A DNA stretch of 60,892 bases, from the NCBI GenBank assembly GCA_007118095.1, contig SKSF01000076.1:1-60892 (forward strand). Reading direction: 5' to 3'. The stretch is from Dehalococcoidia bacterium. Its GTDB lineage: Bacteria > Chloroflexota > Dehalococcoidia > Tepidiformales > Tepidiformaceae. The notes below the pieces were generated by a model that made no database searches, was not told the origin of the DNA, and worked only from the letters and a program-made list of their open reading frames with translations. Both the position numbers and the translations under genes were made by a program. Each line of letters begins with the position of its first letter. Position 1 is the stretch's first letter. Below are positions 32,195 to 40,811 of this stretch, piece by piece.

Positions 32195-33112
32195 CTACCG
32201 GAAGCGGTACCCTTCCTTGAGCCCCACCGAGCTGGCCCACTCCCCGGCCCCGACTTTGCCTGATCCCTGCGGCTGGACGCGCTTCACGCGAAGCACACCA
32301 CCGTTGAGCCGGATATCGAAGCCCTCGTCATCCACACGGAGCACCCGGCCCGGCATTCCCGGCTCTTCCTGCCCGGTGAGCTGACAGTCGAAGATCTTCA
32401 GCTTGGTGTCCTCTGCCATGGTCCAGGCGCCGGGCTGGGGGTTGCAGCCGCGGATGAGCGCGTACAGCCGGTCCGCCGGCTCGTGCCACCGGATCTGCCC
32501 GTGTTCCTCGCCGCACGGTGGCTCATAGGTCGCCTTTGCGTGGTCCTGTTCCTCGCGAGGCGCCTTCCCGTCCGCCACGAGCTGCACCGCCTCACTCATT
32601 GCGTCGATCCCCTGCGGGAACAGCGAATTGAAGTACAGCGAACCAACGGTATCGTCGGGCCCGATGTCCACGCGCTTCTGCAGCAGGATCGGGCCGGTGT
32701 CGATGCCCTTGTCCGGCCAGAAAATCGTGAGCCCCGTTTCCGTCCGGCCGAATATCACCGCCCAGTTGATCGCCGAAGAGCCGCGGTGCAATGGCAACAG
32801 GCTCGGGTGATACTGGATCGTCCCCTGTGGCGGCACATGAAAGATGTCATCCGGCAGGATCTCGGTCACGAAGGCCATCGCGCAGAGGTCGGCCCCCGCG
32901 GCCTTCCACTGCTCCATGCCTTCCGGCTTCTTCAGCGAACGGGTGTCGATGGTCGTGATACCGCGCTCGGTCGCTGCTTTCCACAACGGGTCAGGCCGCG
33001 ATTCGTCTTTCGGCTGCGGCGCGCTCACCGCGCAGACCTCGATGCCGTCATCCAGGTAACGTTGCAGCACGGCCTCGCCAAACGGCGCCTGGCCAATAAT
33101 TGATACGCGCAT
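32195..33112 (-). CDS. 10-formyl-THF hydrolase-like formyltransferase-fold protein
   Basis: A 305-residue protein most like the N-terminal hydrolase domain of 10-formyltetrahydrofolate dehydrogenase (ALDH1L1), including that family's order: QYHPSLLPLHRGSSAINWAVIFG, TGLTIFWPDKGIDTGPILLQK, FPQGIDAMSEAVQL and IRGCNPQPGAW. Probable catalytic residues are His102 (YHPSLLP) and Asp138 (GIDTGP). The asparagine of methionyl-tRNA formyltransferases is absent, since the motif starts QYHPS. It lacks the carrier and aldehyde dehydrogenase domains, so it may act as a formyl-THF hydrolase or transfer formyl to an unknown acceptor. Strong AAGGGAGGAGGA ribosome site. Confidence 0.85.
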   Translation of the reverse strand: MRVSIIGQAPFGEAVLQRYLDDGIEVCAVSAPQPKDESRPDPLWKAATERGITTIDTRSLKKPEGMEQWKAAGADLCAMAFVTEILPDDIFHVPPQGTIQYHPSLLPLHRGSSAINWAVIFGRTETGLTIFWPDKGIDTGPILLQKRVDIGPDDTVGSLYFNSLFPQGIDAMSEAVQLVADGKAPREEQDHAKATYEPPCGEEHGQIRWHEPADRLYALIRGCNPQPGAWTMAEDTKLKIFDCQLTGQEEPGMPGRVLRVDDEGFDIRLNGGVLRVKRVQPQGSGKVGAGEWASSVGLKEGYRFR

Positions 33113-33211
33113 CGGTCCTCCTCCCTTGGTGGCAGGCGTTTCCCGCTACCCTACCGCACGCCTGCCGCACGGGCATGCCCACGCCACAATGCGTTCGCGT
33201 CGCCCGGCGCG

Positions 33212-33217
33212 TACACT
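33212..33217 (+). promoter_or_regulatory. -10 box upstream of mini-ORF and argA-like gene
   Basis: TACACT ends 9 nt before the ATG at 33227. The transcript would run into the acetyltransferase gene at 33349. Confidence 0.4.
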
Positions 33218-33226
33218 TGTGGGGTG

Positions 33227-33295
33227 ATGCCACGCAAATGGAGCGAGAGTACCCGGGGCGACGCCACGCACGTCGCCCCTGTCCGCGGCCGCTAA
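33227..33295 (+). CDS. 22-codon leader ORF (speculative)
   Basis: ATG at 33227 and TAA at 33293-33295 encode 22 residues, four of them arginine, with a perfect hairpin inside (33255-33279). It lies about 50 nt before the N-acetylglutamate synthase-like gene and just after a possible -10 box. An arginine-sensing leader peptide is possible but unproven; chance is not excluded. Confidence 0.25.
   Translation: MPRKWSESTRGDATHVAPVRGR
33255..33279 (+). terminator. Hairpin in the leader of the N-acetyltransferase gene
   Basis: Perfect 9-nt arms GGGGCGACG and CGTCGCCCC (33255-33263 and 33271-33279) around a 7-nt loop, between the -10 box and the coding start. It could attenuate transcription. Confidence 0.35.
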
Positions 33296-33348
33296 CTCCT
33301 TCGAATTCGCCAGCCCCGCCATATCGCAGCCTGCGAAGGAGCTATCCA

Positions 33349-33852
33349 TTGGTCGTTGTTGAACCCGCGCGCATCGCCGACGCACAGGCAATCCACGAAC
33401 TCGTGACCCACTGGGCCGACCGCGGCGACATGCTGCATCGCCCCGTTTCCGAAGTCTACGAATCCATCCGCGACTTCAAAGTTGCTCGCATAGATGGACA
33501 GATGGCCGCCTGCGGCTCACTGCACATCATGGGCCCGGACCTGGCCGAAATCCGGTCGCTCGCTGTCCGTGAAGACGCCCAGGGGAAACAGCTCGGCGCC
33601 GCGATCGTCGACGCCTGCCTCGAAGACGCCCGCGAGCTCGGGCTCGAACGCGTCTTTGCCCTCACCTATCGCCCCGGCTTTTTTGAGCGGGTCGGCTTTC
33701 GCCTGGCCAACGTCATGGAGTTTCCGCAGAAGGTCTGGAACGAGTGCGTCCGGTGTCCCTTCTTCACGAACTGCAAGGAAGTAGCGGTGGTGATGGACTT
33801 GGGCGGCGGCGACGAGGCACTGCCCGTCGTCCGGGAAGAAGCCGCCCCCTAG
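33349..33852 (+). CDS. N-acetylglutamate synthase-like GNAT acetyltransferase
   Basis: A 167-residue GNAT enzyme of the short ArgA type: VEPARIADAQAIHELVTHWADRGDMLHRPVSEVYESIRDF, the acetyl-CoA loop region SLAVREDAQGKQLGAAIVDACLEDA, then LTYRPGFFERVGFRLANVMEFPQKVWNECVRCPFFTNCKE. That last segment, with three cysteines, is typical of amino-acid N-acetyltransferases (EC 2.3.1.1) that start arginine synthesis. The TTG start at 33349 is fixed by AAGGAG with 7-nt spacing. Stop shared as CTAG with the convergent gene. Confidence 0.85.
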   Translation: MVVVEPARIADAQAIHELVTHWADRGDMLHRPVSEVYESIRDFKVARIDGQMAACGSLHIMGPDLAEIRSLAVREDAQGKQLGAAIVDACLEDARELGLERVFALTYRPGFFERVGFRLANVMEFPQKVWNECVRCPFFTNCKEVAVVMDLGGGDEALPVVREEAAP

Positions 33853-34346
33853 CTGTTCGCCGCGTCCTCGAACCCGGCGCCAGCGGCCTCAATCAACGCG
33901 AGGCCGTTCGCGCCGGTACCGGTCGCGGCCGCAACGCGGACATCACCGTAGCCCGACTGCGCCACTTTGCGCTCGAGCTGCCATGCGAGCCGCCCGGCCC
34001 GCCCGGAGCCTGTCCCCTGCAACACCACACCGATGTGCGACTCGCCAGGGATGCACACGAAGTCCGTAGGCCTGAGCGTCTCGCTCACCATCGTGGCGGC
34101 GGCCTTCACCTCGTCGCGTTTCGGCGCATCGTCGAAGCGCACGAGCAGCAGCGAAAGCGGCGCTTCCGGCGCAAGGCACGCCATCCGCCGCAACATCCGC
34201 TCCAGGTTCCTGTGCCCCGCCGCGGCATTACGCCGCGCCCGGCGCTGCGACGGTGCGGTATGCGCAGTCACCATCGGGCCCGCGTCAGACGCACGCGGGA
34301 ACCGGATGATGGTGTTGTCGTTAGTGTTGCGGGTTACGGTTGTCAT
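33849..34346 (-). CDS. Degenerate GGDEF-like domain protein
   Basis: A 165-residue protein with a basic N-terminus, then a fold pattern like a GGDEF domain: NLERMLRRMACLAPEAPLSLLLVRFDD, AAATMVSETLRPTDFVCIPGESHIGVVLQGTGSGRAGRLAWQLERKVAQSGYGDVRVAAATG. The signature GG[DE]EF position reads PGESH, so diguanylate cyclase activity is unlikely; a signalling or nucleotide-binding relic is possible. The ATG at 34346 is preferred over an earlier in-frame start at 34379. Fold assignment is inference. It overlaps the acetyltransferase by 4 nt. Confidence 0.55.
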   Translation of the reverse strand: MTTVTRNTNDNTIIRFPRASDAGPMVTAHTAPSQRRARRNAAAGHRNLERMLRRMACLAPEAPLSLLLVRFDDAPKRDEVKAAATMVSETLRPTDFVCIPGESHIGVVLQGTGSGRAGRLAWQLERKVAQSGYGDVRVAAATGTGANGLALIEAAGAGFEDAANS

Positions 34347-34388
34347 GGTTATCAATGCAAACCCGGTGGAATGTGGCAAAGTCTCTGC

Positions 34389-35240
34389 CTATCGGCGCTT
34401 CTTTGCGATGAGGGTTTGCCCTGTATTCCCCGTATCCTCCCCGTCGGGTTTCGGAACGTCTGTTAGTGATGTCACGGTTTCGCCGGGCCTTGACGCCTTT
34501 TGTGCGAGCCATTGGCGCCGTCGCCACCAGAAATATGCGGCAGTCAACACAACGCCCAGCAGCCACACGCCCGCCGCTGAGAGCGTCAACCGGATGTCGT
34601 GCGCCAGGCCATCTCCCGCGGTGACCGCGACTGCGGTGGGCAGCACCATTCCGGCCACGCTCCATACCAGGTACGTGCGGAAGCGCATGGCAGTCAGGCC
34701 AGCGACATAACTCACCCAGTCGAAGTTGATCACCGGGAGCATCCGCGCCCAGAAGATCACCTTCCCGCCCATCTGCTCGGCCGCGGTGTCGATGCGCGCG
34801 GCAGCCCGTGAGCCGATAAGCCGGGGCAGGTGGCGCCGCCCCAACCACCGGGCAACCCAAAAGGCAGCCACCGACCCTAGCGTCATGCCGGCGAGGGAGT
34901 ACACAGTCCCAAGCACCGGCCCCCATGCAAGCCCGGCCGCGATGAAGATCGGCATGTTGGGGATGGGCGCGACCAGTACGGAAATCGCAAGCACGCCGAT
35001 GTAGACGAGGGGGCCCAGCGGCCCCTGTGCCTGTACCCACGACTGGAATGGCTCGGCTTCGATCTCGTAGCGCAGTCCAAAGAACTCCGCCGTGATGAAC
35101 CACGCGGCGACGAGCGCGACGAACAGGACCACCAGCGCGCCGATGACCCGTCGCCGGAGAAGCAGCGGCGTTTCCTCGCCCTCGAACACGAAGCTATCCA
35201 GCGAAGGCCGTTTGATGCGCCGCCGCTCGCCCTCAGGCAC
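34389..35240 (-). CDS. TVP38/TMEM64 (VTT-domain) membrane protein
   Basis: A 283-residue polytopic membrane protein of the DedA/VTT family. A first helix (about 30-50) is followed by the VTT core: LGPLVYIGVLAISVLVAPIPNMPIFIAAGLAWGPVLGTVYSLAGMTLGSVAAFWVARWLGR, the conserved FWARMLPVINFDWVSYVAGLTAMRFRTYLVWSVAGM re-entrant region, and a final helix before a polar tail. Relatives are implicated in lipid scrambling or undecaprenyl-phosphate recycling. Its start overlaps the end of the upstream hydrolase gene by 8 nt, so the two are cotranscribed. Confidence 0.88.
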   Translation of the reverse strand: MPEGERRRIKRPSLDSFVFEGEETPLLLRRRVIGALVVLFVALVAAWFITAEFFGLRYEIEAEPFQSWVQAQGPLGPLVYIGVLAISVLVAPIPNMPIFIAAGLAWGPVLGTVYSLAGMTLGSVAAFWVARWLGRRHLPRLIGSRAAARIDTAAEQMGGKVIFWARMLPVINFDWVSYVAGLTAMRFRTYLVWSVAGMVLPTAVAVTAGDGLAHDIRLTLSAAGVWLLGVVLTAAYFWWRRRQWLAQKASRPGETVTSLTDVPKPDGEDTGNTGQTLIAKKRR

Positions 35241-36111
35241 GGTCCGTTGCCACGGGGGCGCCCAGGTGGTTGAGCAACGCCGCGTTGACCTCGTCGGGCG
35301 CCTCCTGCTGGACCCAGTGGCTCACGCCTGGCAGATAGACCGTGCTGAGCTGGTCGACATAGGCGTCTGTCCCATAGGTCAGTTCCTTGCCCAGGAACCG
35401 GTCATCCTCCCCCCAGAGAAGCAGCGTGGGCGTTGTGACGCGCGGTACCGGGTTGGGCAGCGGCTGCGGATCACGAACAACTGCCCGGTACCAGTTGATG
35501 CCACCGTTCAGCCCCTGTCGCCGCCAACCGGCAAGGAATGTCTTGATGTCCTCCCGCGTGAACGTCCCCGGCTGACACTGGCGGATGATGCCCCGTGCCA
35601 GGAGCTGGTAGTTGCGAAGCGCCATAACCCGCCCGGGCAGCCAGGGGAGCTGGAAGAACGCGATGTACCAGCTTCGCAGCATCTGCCTGGGTCGGCGCAC
35701 GCCACGAGCGAACAGCACCGGGTGCGGCAGGTTGCAGACGGTGAGTGTGCGGAGTACATCCGGCCGGTTCATCGCAACCAGCCAGGCGATTGCGCCGCCC
35801 CAGTCGTGCCCCACCAGGTGGACTGGCCCGCCACCCGTTGTCTCGATGAGCGCGAGCAGGTCGTCCTGCAGCGTCCCGGTATCGTAGGGCCCGGCGTTCT
35901 CGGTTTCGTTGTACCCTCGCAGGTCGGGCGCGATGACCCGGTAATGCGGTGCAAGGGCAGCGATCTGGTGCCGCCACGAATACCAGCTTTCCGGGAAGCC
36001 GTGCATAAGAATGACCGGTTCGCCCCTCCCGGCGGTCACGTAATGCATACGGATGCCGTTCACGTCGGCGACGTGGTGCTGCAGGTCGCCCGGGAGCGTC
36101 GCTGGTGGCAT
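35233..36111 (-). CDS. Alpha/beta hydrolase, epoxide hydrolase-like
   Basis: A 292-residue alpha/beta hydrolase. Landmarks are the oxyanion motif HGFPESWYSWRHQI, the nucleophile Asp in VGHDWGGAIAW, a cap domain with NWYRA, the acidic residue in WGEDDRFLG and the catalytic His in GVSHWVQQEAP. This set is that of epoxide hydrolases and haloalkane dehalogenases; HGFPE and GHDWGG favour epoxide hydrolase. TACACT on the minus strand lies 7 nt upstream of the ATG without a ribosome site. It leads the two-gene unit with the VTT protein. Confidence 0.9.
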   Translation of the reverse strand: MPPATLPGDLQHHVADVNGIRMHYVTAGRGEPVILMHGFPESWYSWRHQIAALAPHYRVIAPDLRGYNETENAGPYDTGTLQDDLLALIETTGGGPVHLVGHDWGGAIAWLVAMNRPDVLRTLTVCNLPHPVLFARGVRRPRQMLRSWYIAFFQLPWLPGRVMALRNYQLLARGIIRQCQPGTFTREDIKTFLAGWRRQGLNGGINWYRAVVRDPQPLPNPVPRVTTPTLLLWGEDDRFLGKELTYGTDAYVDQLSTVYLPGVSHWVQQEAPDEVNAALLNHLGAPVATDRA

Positions 36112-36118
36112 CCGGTCA

Positions 36119-36124
36119 AGTGTA
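36119..36124 (-). promoter_or_regulatory. -10 box of leaderless epoxide hydrolase gene
   Basis: TACACT on the minus strand, 7 nt from the ATG at 36111. CTGACT at about 18-nt spacing could be the -35. Confidence 0.45.
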
Positions 36125-36144
36125 CTCTCGCGCGTTCGGCGGAG

Positions 36145-36957
36145 TCAGTGAATGACGAAAGCCACGGTCACGTAGACCACCGGGACGACGAACAGGATCG
36201 AATCGAGCCGGTCCATAAAGCCGCCGTGCCCTGGGACAAACCCGGAGGCGTCTTTGATGCCCATGCGACGCTTCAACCAGCTTTCCAGCAGGTCGCCGAG
36301 GATCGCTGCGACCGGGACCACCGCCGCCAACGCAAGTACGACTCCCGTGTCGCCTTCCAGGCCAAATAGCGCGTGCAGCGCGAACAACGCCGCGACGCCG
36401 CCGATGTACCCACCGACCGCGCCTTCCCACGTCTTCCCAGGGCTGATGGACGGCGCCATCTTGTGCCGGCCGATGGCCTTCCCCACGGCGTAGGCGCCGG
36501 TGTCCACGGCAAATGTCGCGAGAAATGCGAGAAACACCCAGTCCCGGCCATCCGGTTCCGTTCGCAGCAGCACAAGCGTTGAAAGCAGGAGCCCGATATA
36601 CAGAAGCGCCGCTGCGTAGACCCGCAGCGGCTTCCGTGCCCCCAGGATGTTCGTCCGGGAGATCCCGGCCGCGCCCAGCCCGATTGCCAGCAGCACCCCG
36701 ATGCCGATGAACGCTGGCGACGCATATGCGCCGGCGACCATCACCCCCGCCGCGACGAACCCGGGCGCCAGCCCCCAAACGGCCGACAGCGGCTCGGAAG
36801 GCAGCAGAAACCCGTGTGTGAATTCGGCAGCGGCGAGGACCGCGATAATCCCCGCGACGATGGCGAACGGCCAGCCGCCCAGCAAGATCAGCACGAACAA
36901 AAGGGGGAGCCCCACCGCCGCGCTTGCCAACCGCAGCTGCAGGTTGCTCAGCGCCAC
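36145..36957 (-). CDS. cdsA: Phosphatidate cytidylyltransferase
   Basis: A 270-residue integral membrane CDP-diacylglycerol synthase, converting phosphatidate and CTP to CDP-diacylglycerol. Many transmembrane helices precede the family signature DLLESWLKRRMGIKDASGFVPGHGGFMDRLDS near the C-terminus, with its acidic metal-binding residues. The GTG at 36957 is chosen for its GGGGGAC ribosome site and the family's N-terminus. It is the last gene of rpsB-tsf-pyrH-frr-uppS-cdsA. Confidence 0.95.
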   Translation of the reverse strand: MALSNLQLRLASAAVGLPLLFVLILLGGWPFAIVAGIIAVLAAAEFTHGFLLPSEPLSAVWGLAPGFVAAGVMVAGAYASPAFIGIGVLLAIGLGAAGISRTNILGARKPLRVYAAALLYIGLLLSTLVLLRTEPDGRDWVFLAFLATFAVDTGAYAVGKAIGRHKMAPSISPGKTWEGAVGGYIGGVAALFALHALFGLEGDTGVVLALAAVVPVAAILGDLLESWLKRRMGIKDASGFVPGHGGFMDRLDSILFVVPVVYVTVAFVIH

Positions 36958-36994
36958 GGGTCCCCCGGCCCGCGTACCCTGGAGGTGCGGCGAA

Positions 36995-37780
36995 TCACAA
37001 CGGCTCGTCTTCGCCCAGGCCGCCGAAACGCCGCTTCCGCCGCCCGTATTCGGCCAGCGCGATATCGATGTCTTCCCGGCCGAAATCCGGCCAAAAGGCG
37101 TCCGTAAAGTAGAGTTCCGCGTAGGCGCTCTGCCAGAGCAGGAAGTTCGAGATCCGCGTTTCACCGCCCGTCCGGATGATGAGGTCGGCGTCCGGGCTGT
37201 CGGCGGTGAAGAGCCGGTCCCGGATTGCCTCTTCCGTCACATCGTCCGGCCCCATCCCTTCCTGCATGAGCCGCCTGACCGCGTTCACAATTTCATCCCG
37301 GCCGCCATAGCTAAAGGCGATATTGAGCGTCAGCCCATCGTTGTTGGCGGTCAGTTCGAGCGCGTCGAGCACTTGCTGCTGCAACCGCTCGGGCAGATGC
37401 TCCAGGTGCCCCGCCAGGCGCAAGTGCACATTGTTCTTGTGGAGGTTGTTCACCTCGCGCCGCAGGAAAAAACCGAGCAGGCGCAGGATCGCCTTAACTT
37501 CAGACTCCGGCCGCGTCCAGTTCTCCGTGCTGAAGCCGTATAGCGTTACGTATCGGACGCCGTGGTCGCCGAACCGCTCGAGGACACGGCGGATGTTCTC
37601 CGTCCCCGCGCGGTGCCCGGACCGGCGTGGGAGGCCGCGCTGCGTTGCCCAGCGGCCGTTCCCATCCATGATGACGGCGACGTGGCGTGGCACACGGCCG
37701 CCCGATATCGGGGAAATGACATCTCCCAGGTGTTCGGCCGGTGCAATCGTCTCGTCGTCGACAGCCTGGTCAGACCTCAA
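36995..37780 (-). CDS. uppS: Undecaprenyl diphosphate synthase
   Basis: A 261-residue cis-prenyltransferase making the C55 lipid carrier for cell-wall synthesis. The catalytic Asp is in VAVIMDGNGRWA. Other signatures are GHRAGTENIRRVLE, LYGFSTENWTRP, FSYGGRDEIVNAVR and the C-terminal DLIIRTGGETRISNFLLWQSAYAELYFTD. The TTG at 37780 overlaps the frr stop by 11 nt and has GAGG 8 nt upstream; a GTG (VPRHVAV) about 30 codons in is the alternative. The neighbouring cdsA and frr are classic partners. Confidence 0.95.
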   Translation of the reverse strand: MRSDQAVDDETIAPAEHLGDVISPISGGRVPRHVAVIMDGNGRWATQRGLPRRSGHRAGTENIRRVLERFGDHGVRYVTLYGFSTENWTRPESEVKAILRLLGFFLRREVNNLHKNNVHLRLAGHLEHLPERLQQQVLDALELTANNDGLTLNIAFSYGGRDEIVNAVRRLMQEGMGPDDVTEEAIRDRLFTADSPDADLIIRTGGETRISNFLLWQSAYAELYFTDAFWPDFGREDIDIALAEYGRRKRRFGGLGEDEPL

Positions 37781-38333
37781 GCAGATCCGCCTCTTTCCGT
37801 TTCATTTCGTCGTCCACACGGCCGACGTGCTGGTCCGTAAGCTTCTGCAGTTCTTCCTCGTGACGTTTCGTCTCGTCCTTCGAAAGCCCCTCTTCTTTCT
37901 CAGCCTTGCGAAGCTGGTCCATCGTCTGCCGGCGCACATTGCGGATAGCCACCCGTGCATCCTCCGCTTTTGTGTGGACCTGTTTCACCATCTCCTTGCG
38001 CCGCTGTTCGGTAAGTGCCGGGATGGGCAGGCGAATCACCTGGCCCTCGGTCGCCGGGTTCAGCCCCAGGTCGGACTGCCGGATAGCTTTCTCCACCGAC
38101 GAAACCGCTGAACGGTCCCAGACCTGGACCGTGAGCAACCGGGCCTCGGGCGCATGAATCGACCCGAGCTGGTTCAGCGGCGTCGGCGTGCCATAGTACT
38201 CCACCTGCAATGTCTCGATGAGGGAAGGATGCGCGCGCCCGGTTCGAATGCCGTTGAGTTCACGTCGAAGCGCCTGGAGCGCACCATCCATCCGGTCCGA
38301 TGCCTCGAGTAGTAGCTCTTCTGGGTCCGCCAT
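37770..38333 (-). CDS. frr: Ribosome recycling factor
   Basis: A 187-residue RRF, splitting post-termination ribosomes with EF-G. The sequence shows the N- and C-terminal helices of the three-helix bundle (MDGALQALRRELNGIRTGRAHPSLIETLQVEYYGTPTPLNQLGSI; RKEMVKQVHTKAEDARVAIRNVRRQ) and the beta domain between. Full family length, downstream of pyrH by 12 nt, in the standard order. Confidence 0.97.
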   Translation of the reverse strand: MADPEELLLEASDRMDGALQALRRELNGIRTGRAHPSLIETLQVEYYGTPTPLNQLGSIHAPEARLLTVQVWDRSAVSSVEKAIRQSDLGLNPATEGQVIRLPIPALTEQRRKEMVKQVHTKAEDARVAIRNVRRQTMDQLRKAEKEEGLSKDETKRHEEELQKLTDQHVGRVDDEMKRKEADLLEV

Positions 38334-38345
38334 GACTCCTGCCTT

Positions 38346-39110
<765 letters not shown>

Positions 39111-39117
39111 CTACCCC

Positions 39118-39621
39118 TTATTCGCCGAGTTCGTACCGGACGAACCGGCGCACGCGGATGTTCTCGCCGGTCTTCGCGATGGCGTCGCGGATCAGCTCCC
39201 GGATGGTTTTCGAAGCATCCTTGATGAAGGGCTGGCTCATGAGGACAACTTCCTCGTCTGAGCCTTCCAGGTCTGCGGCGCGGTCCTCCACGTCGACGAC
39301 CTGTGGGTTCATCGCCGCTACCTGCATCGCCACATCGCGCGTTAGCGCCTTGAACTCGTCCGTCTTCGCCACGAAGTCGGTCTCGCAGTTCACCTCGACG
39401 AGTACGCCGATGCGGCCGCCCGCATGGATGTAGCTGTCGACGATGCCCTGCTGCGTCTCGCGCTCGAAGCGCTTGGCAGCCTGCGCGAGGCCCTGCTCAC
39501 GCAGGATCGTCTGCGCTTTTGACATGTCTCCGCCTGCTTCCTCGAGCGCGCGCTTCGCATCCATCACGCCCGCGCCGGTCGCATCGCGGAGCTCCTTCAC
39601 CTGTTCGGTGCTGACTGCCAC
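39118..39621 (-). CDS. tsf: Elongation factor Ts (short form)
   Basis: A 167-residue EF-Ts, the guanine nucleotide exchange factor for EF-Tu. The UBA-like N-terminus (TEQVKELRDATGAGVMDAKRALEEAGGDMSKAQTILREQGL) and the core VLVEVNCETDFVAKTDEFKALTRDVAMQVAA with its TDFVA motif are intact. It has only one core subdomain, against about 280 residues in E. coli; this short form is known from other phyla, including Thermus. It follows rpsB by 5 nt. Confidence 0.96.
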   Translation of the reverse strand: MAVSTEQVKELRDATGAGVMDAKRALEEAGGDMSKAQTILREQGLAQAAKRFERETQQGIVDSYIHAGGRIGVLVEVNCETDFVAKTDEFKALTRDVAMQVAAMNPQVVDVEDRAADLEGSDEEVVLMSQPFIKDASKTIRELIRDAIAKTGENIRVRRFVRYELGE

Positions 39622-39626
39622 TATCT

Positions 39627-40499
39627 CTAACCCTCCGTCGTCCGCGCTTGTTCCTGGGCTTCCGTCGACACCACCGTCACGGAAGCATCGCTGCGATCCT
39701 GCGCCTGGTCGTCTGGTGTCGCGCTGTACGTACCGCTTGCGACGCCGGCGTCGGCCTGTGCGGCGAGTTCGGCAAGTTCGTCATCGTGCGCCCCGGCGCC
39801 AGCGCCGGCATCCCGTGCCGCGCGGCCCTCGATGGCGGCGTCCGCCACCTTGCCCAGGATGAGCTTGATCGCGCGGATAGCGTCGTCATTGCTCGGGATC
39901 GGGTACGCGATAGGATCGGGGTCGCAGTTGGTGTCCACCAGCGACACCAGCGGAATGTTTAACCGCTGACACTCCGCCACCGCGATCGATTCCTTCACCG
40001 TGTCGATGATGAAGACGGCCGATGGCGGACGTTCCATGTGCTTGATACCGCCGAAATACCGGTTCAGCCGCTCGATCTCGTTGTCGATGTCGAGCTGTTC
40101 TTTCTTGGTAAGCCGCGAGAACTCACCGCGCTCCACCTTGCCTTCCAGCTCGTGGAGGTACTTGATCCGGCTCTGGATGGTGCGCCAGTTGGTGAGCGTT
40201 CCGCCGAGCCAGCGGTTGTTCACAAAGGGCAGGCCCGCGCGGCGCGCTTCCTGCTCCACGGTCTCACGCGCCTGCTTCTTGGTTCCGACCAGGAGCACGG
40301 TCCCACCGCTCGCGACGGTATCGCGGACAAAGTTGATAGCCTCGTCCAGGCGCGTCACCGTCTGCTGCAGGTCGATGATGTGGATGCCGTTGCGCTCGGT
40401 GAAGATGAACCGCCGCATCTTGGGGTTCCAGCGCCGGGTCTGGTGACCAAAGTGGACACCCGCTTCGAGAAGTTGCTTCATGCTGACAGGGGCAACCAG
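39627..40499 (-). CDS. rpsB: 30S ribosomal protein S2, apparent CTG start
   Basis: A 290-residue S2. Core segments are [55 protein letters not shown] and [29 protein letters not shown], with a long acidic C-terminal tail. I place the start at CTG 40499-40497 (LVAPVSMKQ). GGGAGGA lies a few nt upstream, and E. coli S2 begins MATVSMRD, matching VAPVSMKQ. The ATG at 40481 has no ribosome site, since the SD is about 22 nt away. Either start keeps the domain intact. Head of the operon running to cdsA. Confidence 0.95.
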   Translation of the reverse strand: MVAPVSMKQLLEAGVHFGHQTRRWNPKMRRFIFTERNGIHIIDLQQTVTRLDEAINFVRDTVASGGTVLLVGTKKQARETVEQEARRAGLPFVNNRWLGGTLTNWRTIQSRIKYLHELEGKVERGEFSRLTKKEQLDIDNEIERLNRYFGGIKHMERPPSAVFIIDTVKESIAVAECQRLNIPLVSLVDTNCDPDPIAYPIPSNDDAIRAIKLILGKVADAAIEGRAARDAGAGAGAHDDELAELAAQADAGVASGTYSATPDDQAQDRSDASVTVVSTEAQEQARTTEG

Positions 40500-40557
40500 G
40501 GGATCCTCCCTTACACACGCGCCGCATAGATTTGCCCGCGGGCAGACGGCGCCAGTC

Positions 40558-40585
40558 TTGCTCGTCTAGCGTTCCACGGTAAACT
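40558..40585 (+). promoter_or_regulatory. Possible promoter of the 18-codon unit
   Basis: TTGCTC (40558-40563), a 16-nt spacer and TAAACT (40580-40585), in the region divergent from rpsB. Confidence 0.35.
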
Positions 40586-40665
40586 GTCGCCCCTTTTCGC
40601 GGAAGCATCAGGCTTAACTTCCAGGTCACGAACGGGGAGGAAACGGGCCGGAGGACTTGAGATCC

Positions 40666-40779
40666 TCACCTCGTCTTGCTAAGGTCAGCCGCAGGAAAGG
40701 AGGTGATGCGCATGGATTATCACAGTCGTAGTAACGGAGTATTGGCGCAGGAGGTGACCGCCTTCTAGGTAGCCACCTC
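40666..40779 (+). promoter_or_regulatory. Alternative CACCTC/GAGGTG pairings around the 18-codon ORF
   Basis: Four complementary elements lie in series: TCACCTC (40666-40672), GAGGTGA within the ribosome site (40700-40706), GAGGTGA (40751-40757, inside the ORF) and CACCTC (40774-40779, after the stop). Each CACCTC can pair with either GAGGTG, giving mutually exclusive structures that hide or free the ribosome site. Confidence 0.45.
40712..40768 (+). CDS. 18-residue peptide with extended Shine-Dalgarno
   Basis: ATG at 40712 and TAG at 40766-40768 encode MDYHSRSNGVLAQEVTAF. AAAGGAGGTGA (40696-40706) precedes it with normal spacing and matches the complement of the 16S 3' end over about 11 nt, far more than for any other gene here. 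It sits alone in the 382-nt rpsB-birA gap, with a possible promoter before and a strong hairpin after (40812-40837), so it looks like an independent unit of about 250 nt. No family recognised; a regulatory leader or ribosome-binding decoy is as likely as a functional peptide. Confidence 0.5.
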   Translation: MDYHSRSNGVLAQEVTAF

Positions 40780-40811
40780 TCCGTTCCAGTACTTCGTTCC
40801 TACGTTTAAAA

